Source: Nocardioides houyundeii (GTDB lineage: Bacteria; Actinomycetota; Actinomycetes; Propionibacteriales; Nocardioidaceae). From it: DNA of 64,000 nt. This document shows, piece by piece, positions 49,437 to 58,098 of the stretch. The notes beneath the pieces are model-generated. The model worked only from the letters and a program-made list of their open reading frames with translations, did not search any database and was not told the DNA's origin. The position numbers and the translations under genes are program-made. Location: positions 2,604,001-2,668,000 of the forward strand of contig NZ_CP025581.1 in NCBI RefSeq assembly GCF_002865585.1, read 5' to 3'. The stretch's first letter is position 1. Every line of letters starts with the position of its first letter.

Positions 49437-50155
49437 TGAGCACCCACATCGGCGCAGCCGCCGGCCAGATCGCTCCGGTGGTCCTGATGCCCGGAGACCC
49501 GCTGCGCGCGAAGTGGATCGCCGAGACCTTCCTCACCGACGCCACCTGCTACAGCGAGGTCCGGGGGATGCTCGGCTACACCGGCACCTGGGGCGGCCAG
49601 CCGGTCTCGGTCCAGGGCTCCGGAATGGGGCAGGCGTCACTGGCGATCTACTCCCACGAGCTCTTCGCCGAGTACGACGTGGCCACGATCATCCGCGTCG
49701 GCTCCTGCGGCGCGCTGACCGAGAACCTCGCGGTGCGTGACGTGGTCATCGCCTCCGGCGCCTGCACCGACTCCTCCATGAACACCCACCGGTTCGGCGG
49801 CTACCACTACGCACCGGTGGCCGACTTCGGCCTGCTCCGCGCCGCCCACGACGCCGCGCAGGCCAGGGACGACGTACGCAGCCACGTGGGCCTGATCTTC
49901 TCCAGCGACTCGTTCTACTCCTCCCGCCCCGAGCTGATGAAGCCGATGGTCGACCACGGGGTGCTGGCGGTGGAGATGGAGGCCAGCGCGCTCTACACCG
50001 CGGCGGCCGCGCACGGGCGCCGGGCACTGGCCATCTGCACCGTCTCGGACCACATGATCACCGGCGAGGAGACCACGGCGGCCGAGCGTGAGCAGACGTT
50101 CGGCGCGATGGTCGACATCGCCCTCACCGCGGCTCTGGCGGTCGGCCCGGCCTGA
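49436..50155 (+). CDS. deoD: Purine-nucleoside phosphorylase DeoD type
   Basis: This 239-residue protein is a DeoD-type (hexameric) purine nucleoside phosphorylase. It has HIGAAAGQIAPVVLMPGDPLRAKWIAE at the N terminus, TWGGQPVSVQGSGMGQASLAIYSHEL near residue 45, RVGSCGALTENL near 85, and VEMEASALYTAAAAHGRRAL near 180. It splits purine (deoxy)nucleosides with phosphate in salvage. It starts next to nudC with a shared 22-base gap and ends convergent with adnB. Confidence 0.93.
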   Translation: MSTHIGAAAGQIAPVVLMPGDPLRAKWIAETFLTDATCYSEVRGMLGYTGTWGGQPVSVQGSGMGQASLAIYSHELFAEYDVATIIRVGSCGALTENLAVRDVVIASGACTDSSMNTHRFGGYHYAPVADFGLLRAAHDAAQARDDVRSHVGLIFSSDSFYSSRPELMKPMVDHGVLAVEMEASALYTAAAAHGRRALAICTVSDHMITGEETTAAEREQTFGAMVDIALTAALAVGPA

Positions 50156-53100
50156 CGAGCGCCTTCAGGTCCGCGCGATCCGGGAGTCCCTCGGGCTCCA
50201 CGGTCCGACCGCTGCGGACGTGGTGGAACACCGCCCGCACCCGCTCCAGTGGCAGGCCGTGCAGCTCCGCCCAGGCGATGCGGTAGACGGCCAGCTGCAG
50301 CGGGTCGGCGCCCTCGTGACGCCCGGTCTTCCAGTCGACCAGGAGGTGGCTCCCGTCCGGCTCGCGGTAGATCGCGTCGATCCGTCCCCGGACGACCTGG
50401 CCGGCCAGCAGCAGCGCGAACGGCGCCTCGACCGCGTGCGGCACCCGATCCGCGAACGGGCCCTTCTCGAAGCGGGTGATGACCTCCTGGAGATCGAACC
50501 CGTCGTCGATGTCGCTGTCGAATCGCCCGGGCAGCTCGTCGGGGTCGATGAGCCCCTGCTGACCGAACCGTGACTCCACCCAGGCGTGGAAGCGCGTCCC
50601 GAAACGGGCCGCCGGAGACGGCGCTCGGGGCATCGGCCGCGCCAGGTCAGCGGCGAAGGCGTCCGGGTCGTCGCGCAGCCGCGACAGCGACGTGGCGCTG
50701 AGGCTGGAGGGCAGCGCCACCTCCAGGGCGGTGGAGCCGTCTCGACGCGCCTCCACCAGCAGTCGCTCGAGCTCCTCGTCCCAGGTAGAGATCCGGGCCT
50801 GCTCCAGCAGGTCCAGCTCAGCGCTCTCCGGAGCGCTCGGGGCGGCCCGGCGATCCATCGCCTCGCGCACCAGCTCCGCTGCGGCGATCCGGTGCATCGC
50901 CTCGGTGGTGCGCTCGGTGACCGGCCACGGGCGCTCGGTGACCCCGGCCAGCAGCGGGTTGCGGGTCTCGGGGTCGGGCTTGGCCGACCAGGACTCGGGC
51001 TCGGCTCCCCACTGGGACATCGTGGCCCGGATGCTGTCCTGGTAGGGCGAGGGCCCCAAGGGGGTCTTGCGCGACTCCGTCCACAGGTGGGACGAGACCA
51101 CGAGCTCATGCCGGGGCCGGGTGAAGGCGACGTAGCCCAGTCTGAGCTCCTCGGTCGCGGCATGCTTGCGCGAGGCCTCGCGGAAGTCCTCCAGGTCCTT
51201 CTTGGTGTGTCCCTTGAGAGTGGGGAGGTCACGTGCGTCGCCGCGCAGCGGGGAGGGCAGGACCGCCGGTCCCCCGGTCCACAGGGTGCGTCCGCGGGTG
51301 TTGGGGAACTTCTCCTCGCACACCCCGACGCAGAAGACCACGTCCCACTCCAGTCCCTTGGCCCGGTGCACCGTGAGGAGCTTGACCGAGTCGGCCTCGG
51401 TGGGGGTCGCCACGTCGAGGCCGTTGCCGAGCTCGTCCTCCGCGGTGAGGTAGGCCAGCAGCGCCCCGAGCCCCACGTGCCCGTCGACGCCCTGGAAGTC
51501 CGCGACCGCCTTCACGAACAGGTCCAGGTTGTCGCGGCGGGCCCGCGCCGCCTTGCTCACGGCGGAGGCGAGCTCGATGTCGATTCCGGTGGTGTCGATG
51601 ATGCGCCGCACCAGGTCGAGCAGCGGCTCGCCGGTGTGCTGACGCAGCTGACGCAGCTCCGCGGAGAGGGCGGAGAATCGCTCCCGCGCCTCCGCGGAGT
51701 AGGGCCCGTGCCCGGGGTCGTCGAGGGCGTCGGCCAGGGAGACGATCTCCATGGGGTCGGCCCCCGCGACCGCGTCGGCGAGCTGCTCGGCCACGTCGGC
51801 CCGCGACCCGCCGCGGGCCGTCCCCGGGCCCACCAGCTCCTCGGCACGCCTGCCGAGCAGAGCCAGGTCGCGCGGTCCCACGGCCCAACGAGGACCGTTG
51901 AGCAGGGTGAGCAGCGCCGCGTTGGCGGTCAGGTCCTGCAGCAGGCTCAGCGTGGCCACCACCTCGGCGACCTCCGGCAGCCGGAGCAGGCCCTGGAGCC
52001 CCACGATCTCCACCGGGACGTCGGCTGCGGAGAGCGCGTCGAAGACGTCGGCGGCATGGGCGTTGTCACGCACCAGCACCCCGATCTCCCGCCAGGCCGG
52101 CGTGCCGGGGCGCTCGGCCACGAGCCGGTTCCGCGACTCCTGGACCTCCGCCGCGAGCCAGGCGAGCTCGTCGGCGTAGGTCTCGTGCACCGCTAGGCGC
52201 ACCCCACCGTCCGCGGCGTCACCGGGCGCCCGCAGCGGCTCCACCGAGTCCAGCGACTCGTAGAGCGGGCGGGCCAGCTCGTTGGCCGCCGCCAGGATGC
52301 GCCGGTCCGAGCGCCGGTTGACGGTCAGCGGGAAGGTCGGCACCGGCGCCCCGTCGGCTCGTGGGAAGTCCAGACCGAAGCCGAGGATGTTGGAGACCGA
52401 GGCCCCGCGCCAGCCGTAGATCGCCTGGTTGGGGTCGCCCACCGCCATCACGGGGTGGCCGCGCCCGGACTCCGCGTCCGGACCGGAGAAGAGGCGGCTC
52501 AGCATGGTCGCCTGCGCCACCGAGGTGTCCTGGTACTCGTCGAGCAGGACCATCTTGAACTTGCGACGTTCTTCCACCCCGACCTCGGACCGCTCGGTCG
52601 CCAGGCGGGCGGCGAGCGAGATCTGGTCGGAGAAGTCCATGACCTGGTGGTCGGCCTTGAGCCGGCGATAGGTCTGCACCAGCGAGAGCAGCTCCTCGCG
52701 TCGGTCGATCACGTTCATCGCGTCCAGGGCCGGCTTCCTGGCCCGCTCGGTCACCGAGACGTGCTCGAAGGCAGCCCGGGTCCGGGCGTCGAACTCGCGC
52801 ACCTGGGCCACGTCGACCAGGTGCTCGCTCATCGCGCCGTCCAGGCCGAGGATGTAGTTGACGACCGTGGGCGGGTGGTCGCTGAGCAGCGCCACCGGGC
52901 CGACGTGCCGCTGGATCGCCCGGACGGCGAGCTGGTAGCGGGTGGCGTCGGCCAGCACCCGAGTGTCGGGCTCGTGCCCGATGCGCAGACCGTGCTCGGT
53001 CAGCAGCGCGGAGGCGTAGGCGTTGTAGGTGGCGACCGTGGGCTCCAGCACCTCCTCGCCTTCCTCGGCCGAGGTGCTGCCGCCGGCCAGGCCGGCCTCG

Positions 53101-53369
53101 CGCAGGGCGTCGGCGACCCGTCGGCGCAGCTCGCTGGCGGCCTTCGTGGTGAAGGTCAACCCCAGGATCTCGTGTGGAGCGACCCGGCCGGTGGCGACCA
53201 GGTGCACCACCCGAGCGGCCATCAGGGAGGTCTTGCCGGAGCCGGCGCCCGCGATCACCACCGCGGGTGCCAGAGGAGCGTCGATCGCCGCCCACTGCTG
53301 GTCCGAGACCTGGAAGTCGGTCCCCATCACCCGTTGCAGGTCCGCGGGGCCGGAGATGTCCACGATCAC
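50124..53369 (-). CDS. adnB: AdnB-type helicase-nuclease subunit
   Basis: This 1081-residue UvrD-like motor-nuclease has Walker A AGAGSGKTSLM near residue 43, the SF1 motifs LLDEYQDTS, GDPNQAIYGWRGA and VHRAKGLEWD, and a C-terminal RecB-type nuclease domain (about 850-1050) with DAIYREPDGSHLLVDWKTGRHEG, carrying the D-DxK catalytic residues. AdnAB resects double-strand breaks in actinobacteria. GTG start overlaps the adnA stop (GTGA). A longer open frame extends upstream to 54974, but that part is out of frame with adnA sequence and is not this gene. Confidence 0.9.
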   Translation of the reverse strand: MIVDISGPADLQRVMGTDFQVSDQQWAAIDAPLAPAVVIAGAGSGKTSLMAARVVHLVATGRVAPHEILGLTFTTKAASELRRRVADALREAGLAGGSTSAEEGEEVLEPTVATYNAYASALLTEHGLRIGHEPDTRVLADATRYQLAVRAIQRHVGPVALLSDHPPTVVNYILGLDGAMSEHLVDVAQVREFDARTRAAFEHVSVTERARKPALDAMNVIDRREELLSLVQTYRRLKADHQVMDFSDQISLAARLATERSEVGVEERRKFKMVLLDEYQDTSVAQATMLSRLFSGPDAESGRGHPVMAVGDPNQAIYGWRGASVSNILGFGLDFPRADGAPVPTFPLTVNRRSDRRILAAANELARPLYESLDSVEPLRAPGDAADGGVRLAVHETYADELAWLAAEVQESRNRLVAERPGTPAWREIGVLVRDNAHAADVFDALSAADVPVEIVGLQGLLRLPEVAEVVATLSLLQDLTANAALLTLLNGPRWAVGPRDLALLGRRAEELVGPGTARGGSRADVAEQLADAVAGADPMEIVSLADALDDPGHGPYSAEARERFSALSAELRQLRQHTGEPLLDLVRRIIDTTGIDIELASAVSKAARARRDNLDLFVKAVADFQGVDGHVGLGALLAYLTAEDELGNGLDVATPTEADSVKLLTVHRAKGLEWDVVFCVGVCEEKFPNTRGRTLWTGGPAVLPSPLRGDARDLPTLKGHTKKDLEDFREASRKHAATEELRLGYVAFTRPRHELVVSSHLWTESRKTPLGPSPYQDSIRATMSQWGAEPESWSAKPDPETRNPLLAGVTERPWPVTERTTEAMHRIAAAELVREAMDRRAAPSAPESAELDLLEQARISTWDEELERLLVEARRDGSTALEVALPSSLSATSLSRLRDDPDAFAADLARPMPRAPSPAARFGTRFHAWVESRFGQQGLIDPDELPGRFDSDIDDGFDLQEVITRFEKGPFADRVPHAVEAPFALLLAGQVVRGRIDAIYREPDGSHLLVDWKTGRHEGADPLQLAVYRIAWAELHGLPLERVRAVFHHVRSGRTVEPEGLPDRADLKALVRPGRPPEPR

Positions 53370-56300
53370 GACAGCACCGTCCCGCTCCCCTTGATCGGGC
53401 ACAGGGTGATGAAGTCGCAGCGGTCGCAGTGGGCACCGGACCGGGCGGGGAACCGCTCGGCACGCAGGGCGCCCACGGCGGCCGAGAGCTGCTCCTCGAT
53501 CAGGAGGGGCCCCTCGGCTGCCGGGTCGGGCGGCGACTGGAACTGGGTCACCACCTCCCCCCGTGACTCGTGCCGCAGCTGCACCAGCTCGGCGCCTCCG
53601 ACCTGCACCGGACCGGGCACGTGCGGCGCCAGGGCCTCGTCGAGGGCACCGTGGGCCACGGCGTACTGGTAGAGCGCGAGCTGGGGGTGATTGGCCACCT
53701 CGTCCTTGGTGGGCCTGTGCTTGCCGGTCTTGAGGTCCACCACCACGACCCGGCCGTCGTCGTCGATCTCGATGCGGTCGGCGAAGCCGTACAGCGTGAC
53801 GTGCTGCCCGTCCGGCAGCACCACGCTCACCTGGAGGCGCTGCTCGACCTCCACCAGCGTCCTGGCCCCGGGGGCGCGGTGCCAGGCCAGGAACCGGCGC
53901 AGTGCCGACTCCACCTGGTCGCGCTCGCGGCTGGCCGACCACGGGGTTCGGAACGGGATCTGGTCCCAGACCTGGTCCACCATGGCCATCAGCTCGCCGA
54001 TCAGCTCGGCCGGCGACGCCTGTGGGTCGCCCAGCTCGCCCCGTGCCACCCGCTCGGCCAGGGCATGGACGACGAGACCGAACCCCTGGGACGAGGTGGT
54101 CGAGGTCGCTCCCCCGGCCTCCCGCTCGAGGAACCAGTGCGCGGGGCACTCCAGCAGGGCGCTCAGGGTGCTGGCCGACATGGTCACCGGGCGCTCCAGC
54201 TCGCGCAGCGGCTGGTCGGAGCGGGAGAGGCCACGCGTCCCCCACCACGAGTCGGGATCGGCCTGGGGCACCAGCGGGGACTGGCCCCGACGCTCCGCGG
54301 CGAGCGCCGCCAGCCGCTCGGCCGCCGCCCGGCGCAGGCCCTCGCTGCTCTCCGGGTCCGCGGTCACCCGGCGCAGCTCGGCCACCAGCCCGGCCAGGCT
54401 CAGCGGCCGGGAGGGCCGTCCGCTGAGGTGGGTCGTGGAGACCTCGAGCTCGGCCAGGAACCGGCTGGGCTGCTCGCCCTCGTCCTCGGCGGACCGGACG
54501 GCCGTGACCACCAGCCGGCGCCGGGCCCGAGTGCACGCGACGTAGAAGAGGCGGCGCTCCTCCTGCAGCGACTCCCTGGCCGAGGTCGGCTCCTGGAGCT
54601 GGTCCCGGCCGATCCGGTCGGCGCGGAGCAGGGTCGCCCGACGCCGCAGGTCGGGCCAGCCCTCCTCCTGCACGTGCGCCACCACCACCAGCTCCCACTC
54701 CAGGCCCTTGGAGCGGTGGGCGGTCAGCAGCCTCACGGCCTCGCCGCGCACGCCGCGCTCGGAGAGGGTGTCGGCCGGCAGGTCCTGCGCGGTGAGGGAG
54801 GCGAGGAAGGCCCCGACCCCGAGATGTCCCTGCTGCTCCTCCGCACGCGCCGCAGTGTCGAAGAGCGCGCAGATGGCGTCCAGGTCCCGGTGCGCCAACC
54901 GGGCCGAGGACCCGCTCTGCTCGACCGCCGTCCGGAGTCGTCGAGGCCAGGAGGTCCCCGACCACAGGTGCCACAGCACCTCCTCGGCGGTGGCGCCCGT
55001 CAGCAGGAGGTCACGGGCACCGTGCAGCAGCGAGCCCAGGGCTCGCGCCCGGGTCCCGGCGCGGCCGTCCACGTCCTCCAGCAGGGCGGGGTCCAGCACC
55101 GCGGCCCGCACCAGGTCCGCGGAGGGGCGCGGGCTGCGGCCCTCGGCCTCGGCGCGGGCGCGGTCGGCGGTCCGGAGTGCCCGGGCGAGGCTGCGCACGT
55201 CGGTGGCGTCCATCCCGGCCAGCGGCGACATCAGCAGGTCCTGGACCGCGACCCCGTCGACGTACGTCGGGGCGGCCGGGTCCTCGACGTCGAGGTGGAG
55301 CACCGTGCGCAGGGCGTCCAGCAACGGTCGCACCGCCGTCTCGTGGACCAGCGGAGTGTCGTCGGCGGCGACCTCGATCGGCACCCCGGCCGCGGTGAGC
55401 GACCTGCGCAGCGCCGGGATGCTCTGCTGGCCCGAGCGGACCACGACCGCCATGTCGGACCAGGCGACGTCATCCTCCAGGTGGGCACGGCGCAGCAGGT
55501 CGGCGAGGTGCTCGGCCTCGGCCCGCTCGGTGTCGAACGTCAGGACCTCGATCTTGCCGGGATCCGAGCGCGAGGAGACCGGCGAGAGGAACGCCTCCTT
55601 GGCGGCATCCGGGATGGTGCCGGGCAGTGCCAGCCGACGGGCGACGCGCTGTGCGCCGAGCAGCACGTGCGGGCCGAAGCGCCGGGTGGTCTGCAGCGCC
55701 ACCACGTCGGCCGGGGCCCCGTCGGCACGGGGAAAGGCGGTCGGGAACTCCAGGATGCCGCGCACCTCGGCGCCGCGGAAGCCGTAGATGGACTGGTGGG
55801 GATCGCCCACCACGGTCAGGTTGCGGCCGTCGCCGCCGAGGGCGCGCAGCAGGTCGACCTGCCCCGGATCGGTGTCCTGGTACTCGTCGACGAAGACGTG
55901 GGAGAACTCCGCGCGCAGCTCGTCGCGATGCGTCTGCGCCACCAGCGCCGCGCGACGGATCAGGTCTCCGTAGTCGATGGCACCGAGGCTGTCGAGGACG
56001 TCGAGGTAGTGGTCCATGAAGTAGCCCGCGGCCTCGAACTCCGGCAGCTCGTGCGCCACGCCCAACGTGCGCAGGCCGAGCCCGTCGAGCCCCTTCTCCC
56101 GGGCACGCGCCAGGACGTCGTGGACCTCGCGGGCGAAGCCCCGGGTGCCCAGGGCCCGCCGCAACGACTCGGGCCACCGGACGCTCTCGGCAGAGTGGGC
56201 CAGCAGCTCGGCCAGGACCACGTCCTGCTCGGGGGCCGAGAGCAGTCGCAGCGGCGTCGCGTACAGCTCGGCCGGCGCGTAGCGGCGCACCAGCGCGTAG

Positions 56301-56620
56301 GCGAAGGAGTGGAAGGTGGAGGAGGCGGTGGCGGCCGTGGTGCGTCCCAGCCGCGCGGTGATCCGGTCCCGCAGCTGCTCGGCGGCCTTGCGGGAGAAGG
56401 TGAGCGTGAGCACGCCGTCGGGACGGGCGCCGTGCTCCACCCGGTCCACCACGGCCTCCACCAGGGTGGTGGTCTTGCCCGTGCCAGGGCCGGCCAGCAC
56501 CAGCAGCGGCCCCGTCCGGTGCTCCACCACCCGGCGCTGGTGCGCGTCGAGCACCGGCACGTCGACGTCGGCCGCTGGCGGAACCAGGGTGTACGTCGTC
56601 CGTGGCGCTGCGCTGCTCAT
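53366..56620 (-). CDS. adnA: AdnA-type helicase-nuclease subunit with Fe-S-type Cys cluster
   Basis: This 1084-residue protein has Walker A AGPGTGKTTTLVEA near residue 43, FVDEYQDTDPGQVDLLRAL near 240 and GDPHQSIYGFRGA, then a C-terminal RecB-like nuclease (about 810-1060) with DRIEIDDDGRVVVVDLKTGKHRP. Cys in LLECPAHWFLER and CDRCDFITLC near the end are in AddB-type [4Fe-4S] positions. With AdnB it forms the two-motor, two-nuclease end-resection complex. The ATG at 56620 is chosen; an ATG at 56650 is possible. Overlaps adnB by GTGA. Confidence 0.9.
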   Translation of the reverse strand: MSSAAPRTTYTLVPPAADVDVPVLDAHQRRVVEHRTGPLLVLAGPGTGKTTTLVEAVVDRVEHGARPDGVLTLTFSRKAAEQLRDRITARLGRTTAATASSTFHSFAYALVRRYAPAELYATPLRLLSAPEQDVVLAELLAHSAESVRWPESLRRALGTRGFAREVHDVLARAREKGLDGLGLRTLGVAHELPEFEAAGYFMDHYLDVLDSLGAIDYGDLIRRAALVAQTHRDELRAEFSHVFVDEYQDTDPGQVDLLRALGGDGRNLTVVGDPHQSIYGFRGAEVRGILEFPTAFPRADGAPADVVALQTTRRFGPHVLLGAQRVARRLALPGTIPDAAKEAFLSPVSSRSDPGKIEVLTFDTERAEAEHLADLLRRAHLEDDVAWSDMAVVVRSGQQSIPALRRSLTAAGVPIEVAADDTPLVHETAVRPLLDALRTVLHLDVEDPAAPTYVDGVAVQDLLMSPLAGMDATDVRSLARALRTADRARAEAEGRSPRPSADLVRAAVLDPALLEDVDGRAGTRARALGSLLHGARDLLLTGATAEEVLWHLWSGTSWPRRLRTAVEQSGSSARLAHRDLDAICALFDTAARAEEQQGHLGVGAFLASLTAQDLPADTLSERGVRGEAVRLLTAHRSKGLEWELVVVAHVQEEGWPDLRRRATLLRADRIGRDQLQEPTSARESLQEERRLFYVACTRARRRLVVTAVRSAEDEGEQPSRFLAELEVSTTHLSGRPSRPLSLAGLVAELRRVTADPESSEGLRRAAAERLAALAAERRGQSPLVPQADPDSWWGTRGLSRSDQPLRELERPVTMSASTLSALLECPAHWFLEREAGGATSTTSSQGFGLVVHALAERVARGELGDPQASPAELIGELMAMVDQVWDQIPFRTPWSASRERDQVESALRRFLAWHRAPGARTLVEVEQRLQVSVVLPDGQHVTLYGFADRIEIDDDGRVVVVDLKTGKHRPTKDEVANHPQLALYQYAVAHGALDEALAPHVPGPVQVGGAELVQLRHESRGEVVTQFQSPPDPAAEGPLLIEEQLSAAVGALRAERFPARSGAHCDRCDFITLCPIKGSGTVLS

Positions 56621-56678
56621 GTCCACGACCCAACCATCAGCCGCCGACATCCCTGGGACCGGCCGGTGCGGGTGCCGC

Positions 56679-57005
56679 TCAACGCTCGCCGGCCACCAGC
56701 ATGGTCACGGTCATCGTGGAGTCGTCGAGGGCGTGCACCGCGTGCGGCAGCTTCGGCGGCAGGTGGATCAGGTCTCCGGGGCGCAGGTCGTGCTCGGCCC
56801 CAGCGACCTCGAACCGCAGGTGTCCGGCCAGGCACTGGACGATCACCGCGTGGTGCGCCTGGTGCTCGTGGAGCGTCTGGCCGGCGGCGAACTCGAAGAG
56901 CACCACGTGGGCGTCCTGCGCGACGAGCACGTTCTGCGCCCGCGGCTTGTCCTCGAACGGCTCCAGCATGCCGATGAGGCCGGGCAGGTAGGTGGGCTCT
57001 TCCAT
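56679..57005 (-). CDS. Cupin-domain protein
   Basis: This 108-residue single-domain cupin has HEHQAHHAVIVQCLAGHLRFEV near residue 50 and RPGDLIHLPPKLPHAV near 80, giving the two cupin motifs with His/Glu metal ligands. Small cupins often act as metal-binding sensors or isomerases, and no substrate can be inferred. ATG start. It lies between the acyltransferase and adnA genes on the same strand with a 58-base gap before adnA. Confidence 0.85.
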   Translation of the reverse strand: MEEPTYLPGLIGMLEPFEDKPRAQNVLVAQDAHVVLFEFAAGQTLHEHQAHHAVIVQCLAGHLRFEVAGAEHDLRPGDLIHLPPKLPHAVHALDDSTMTVTMLVAGER

Positions 57006-57025
57006 GGCCGCCACCCTACGACTCC

Positions 57026-57694
57026 TCAGCCGAGGGCGGGGCGCTCGTTGTACACCCCGGCCTCGTCCTGGCCGCTCAGCGCGGCGATCCTGGCCATCAC
57101 CGCGTCTGTCACCTCGCGGCGGGCGCGACCCGCCGGGACGCCCGCGTCGGCGCCGGTGAAGTCCATCGGCTCCCCGAAGCTGACCCGGACCTTGACCAGC
57201 CGCGGGAGCCGGGCCCCGACCGGCTGCAGCTCCTGGGTGCCGCTGAGCCCGACCGGAACCACCGGCACACCGGCGCTCAGCGCCAGGTGGGCCATCCCGG
57301 TGCGGCCGCGGTAGAGCCGGCCGTCGCGGCTGCGGGTGCCCTCGGGATAGATCCCGAAGGCCTCCCCGCGGGCCAGCACCTCCAGCGCCACGTCCAGGCT
57401 GCTCAGGGCGGCGCGGGAGTCGTCGCGGTCCACCGGCAGCATCCCCATCCCCTGGAACCACCCGCGGACCAGCGCCCCGCGCACCCCCGGGCCGTCGAAG
57501 TAGTCGGACTTGGCCAGGAACACCACGCGTCGAGGCACGACCACCGGGATGACCATGCTGTCGGCGAAGCTGAGGTGGTTGCTGGCCAGGATCACCCCGC
57601 CGGTCCTGGGCACGTGCTCCAGCCCGGAGACCTCGGGTCGCCACACCGCCCGGGCGAGCGGAGGCACCACCCGGTGCACGGCGTCGAAGAACAT
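57026..57694 (-). CDS. 1-acyl-sn-glycerol-3-phosphate acyltransferase (PlsC-like)
   Basis: This 222-residue protein has the acyltransferase blocks NHLSFADS near residue 40 (the NHxxxxD active pair with His and Asp), GMGMLPVDRDD near 83, YPEGTRSRDG near 118 and VPVVPVGLSGT near 145, the four LPLAT motifs. It transfers fatty acyl groups to glycerol phosphate lipids at the membrane. The ATG at 57694 fits the family start. It lies 20 bases from the cupin gene, so the two may share a transcript. Confidence 0.9.
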   Translation of the reverse strand: MFFDAVHRVVPPLARAVWRPEVSGLEHVPRTGGVILASNHLSFADSMVIPVVVPRRVVFLAKSDYFDGPGVRGALVRGWFQGMGMLPVDRDDSRAALSSLDVALEVLARGEAFGIYPEGTRSRDGRLYRGRTGMAHLALSAGVPVVPVGLSGTQELQPVGARLPRLVKVRVSFGEPMDFTGADAGVPAGRARREVTDAVMARIAALSGQDEAGVYNERPALG

Positions 57695-57713
57695 GGGCTC
57701 ATTGTGCCCGCCG

Positions 57714-58049
57714 TCAGGCCGGCCACGAGCCACCAGGGGCGGTCGCCGCGACGAACGCTCGAGGCAGGTCCACCCGGCCCGAGGGGCGCATCGGGGTGCC
57801 CTCGGCCAGGTGCCGGGACCGCGCCCGGTCGACGTGGCCGGACGGCAGGGTGCCGTCTGCCCGGACGACCCGCCACCAGGGCACGGCACCGCCGTCGGTG
57901 GCCAGCACCGAGCCGACCTGCCGGGGGCCGCCCCCACCCGCGACCGACCCGAGAGCCTCGGCGATCGAGCCGTACGTCGTCACGTGCCCAGGGGGCACGC
58001 GCTCCACGCACTCCAGGACGAGCTCGGCGTACTCCCCGCGACCGATCAC
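57714..58049 (-). CDS. Alkyltransferase-like (ATL) DNA-base-flipping protein
   Basis: This 111-residue protein is a member of the O6-alkylguanine-DNA alkyltransferase family but has PWWRVVRADG where the enzyme has PCHRV, so Trp replaces the active Cys. This is the mark of ATL proteins, which flag O6-alkylguanine for nucleotide excision repair. VPPGHVTTYGSIAEALG lies near the front. GTG at 58049 is chosen by homology; the frame extends further upstream without family match. It lies 19 bases before the acyltransferase gene. Confidence 0.88.
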   Translation of the reverse strand: MIGRGEYAELVLECVERVPPGHVTTYGSIAEALGSVAGGGGPRQVGSVLATDGGAVPWWRVVRADGTLPSGHVDRARSRHLAEGTPMRPSGRVDLPRAFVAATAPGGSWPA

Positions 58050-58098
58050 CGGCTCGCCCCTGCCTGCCGACCCGGCTCCCCCGGCGTCCCGGCCCGGC

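Noticed and set aside
53370..54974. Long minus-strand open frame that would extend AdnB to about 1616 residues
   Set aside because: The extra part overlaps adnA in another frame, is low-complexity in composition and lacks motifs. The real start is GTG at 53369.
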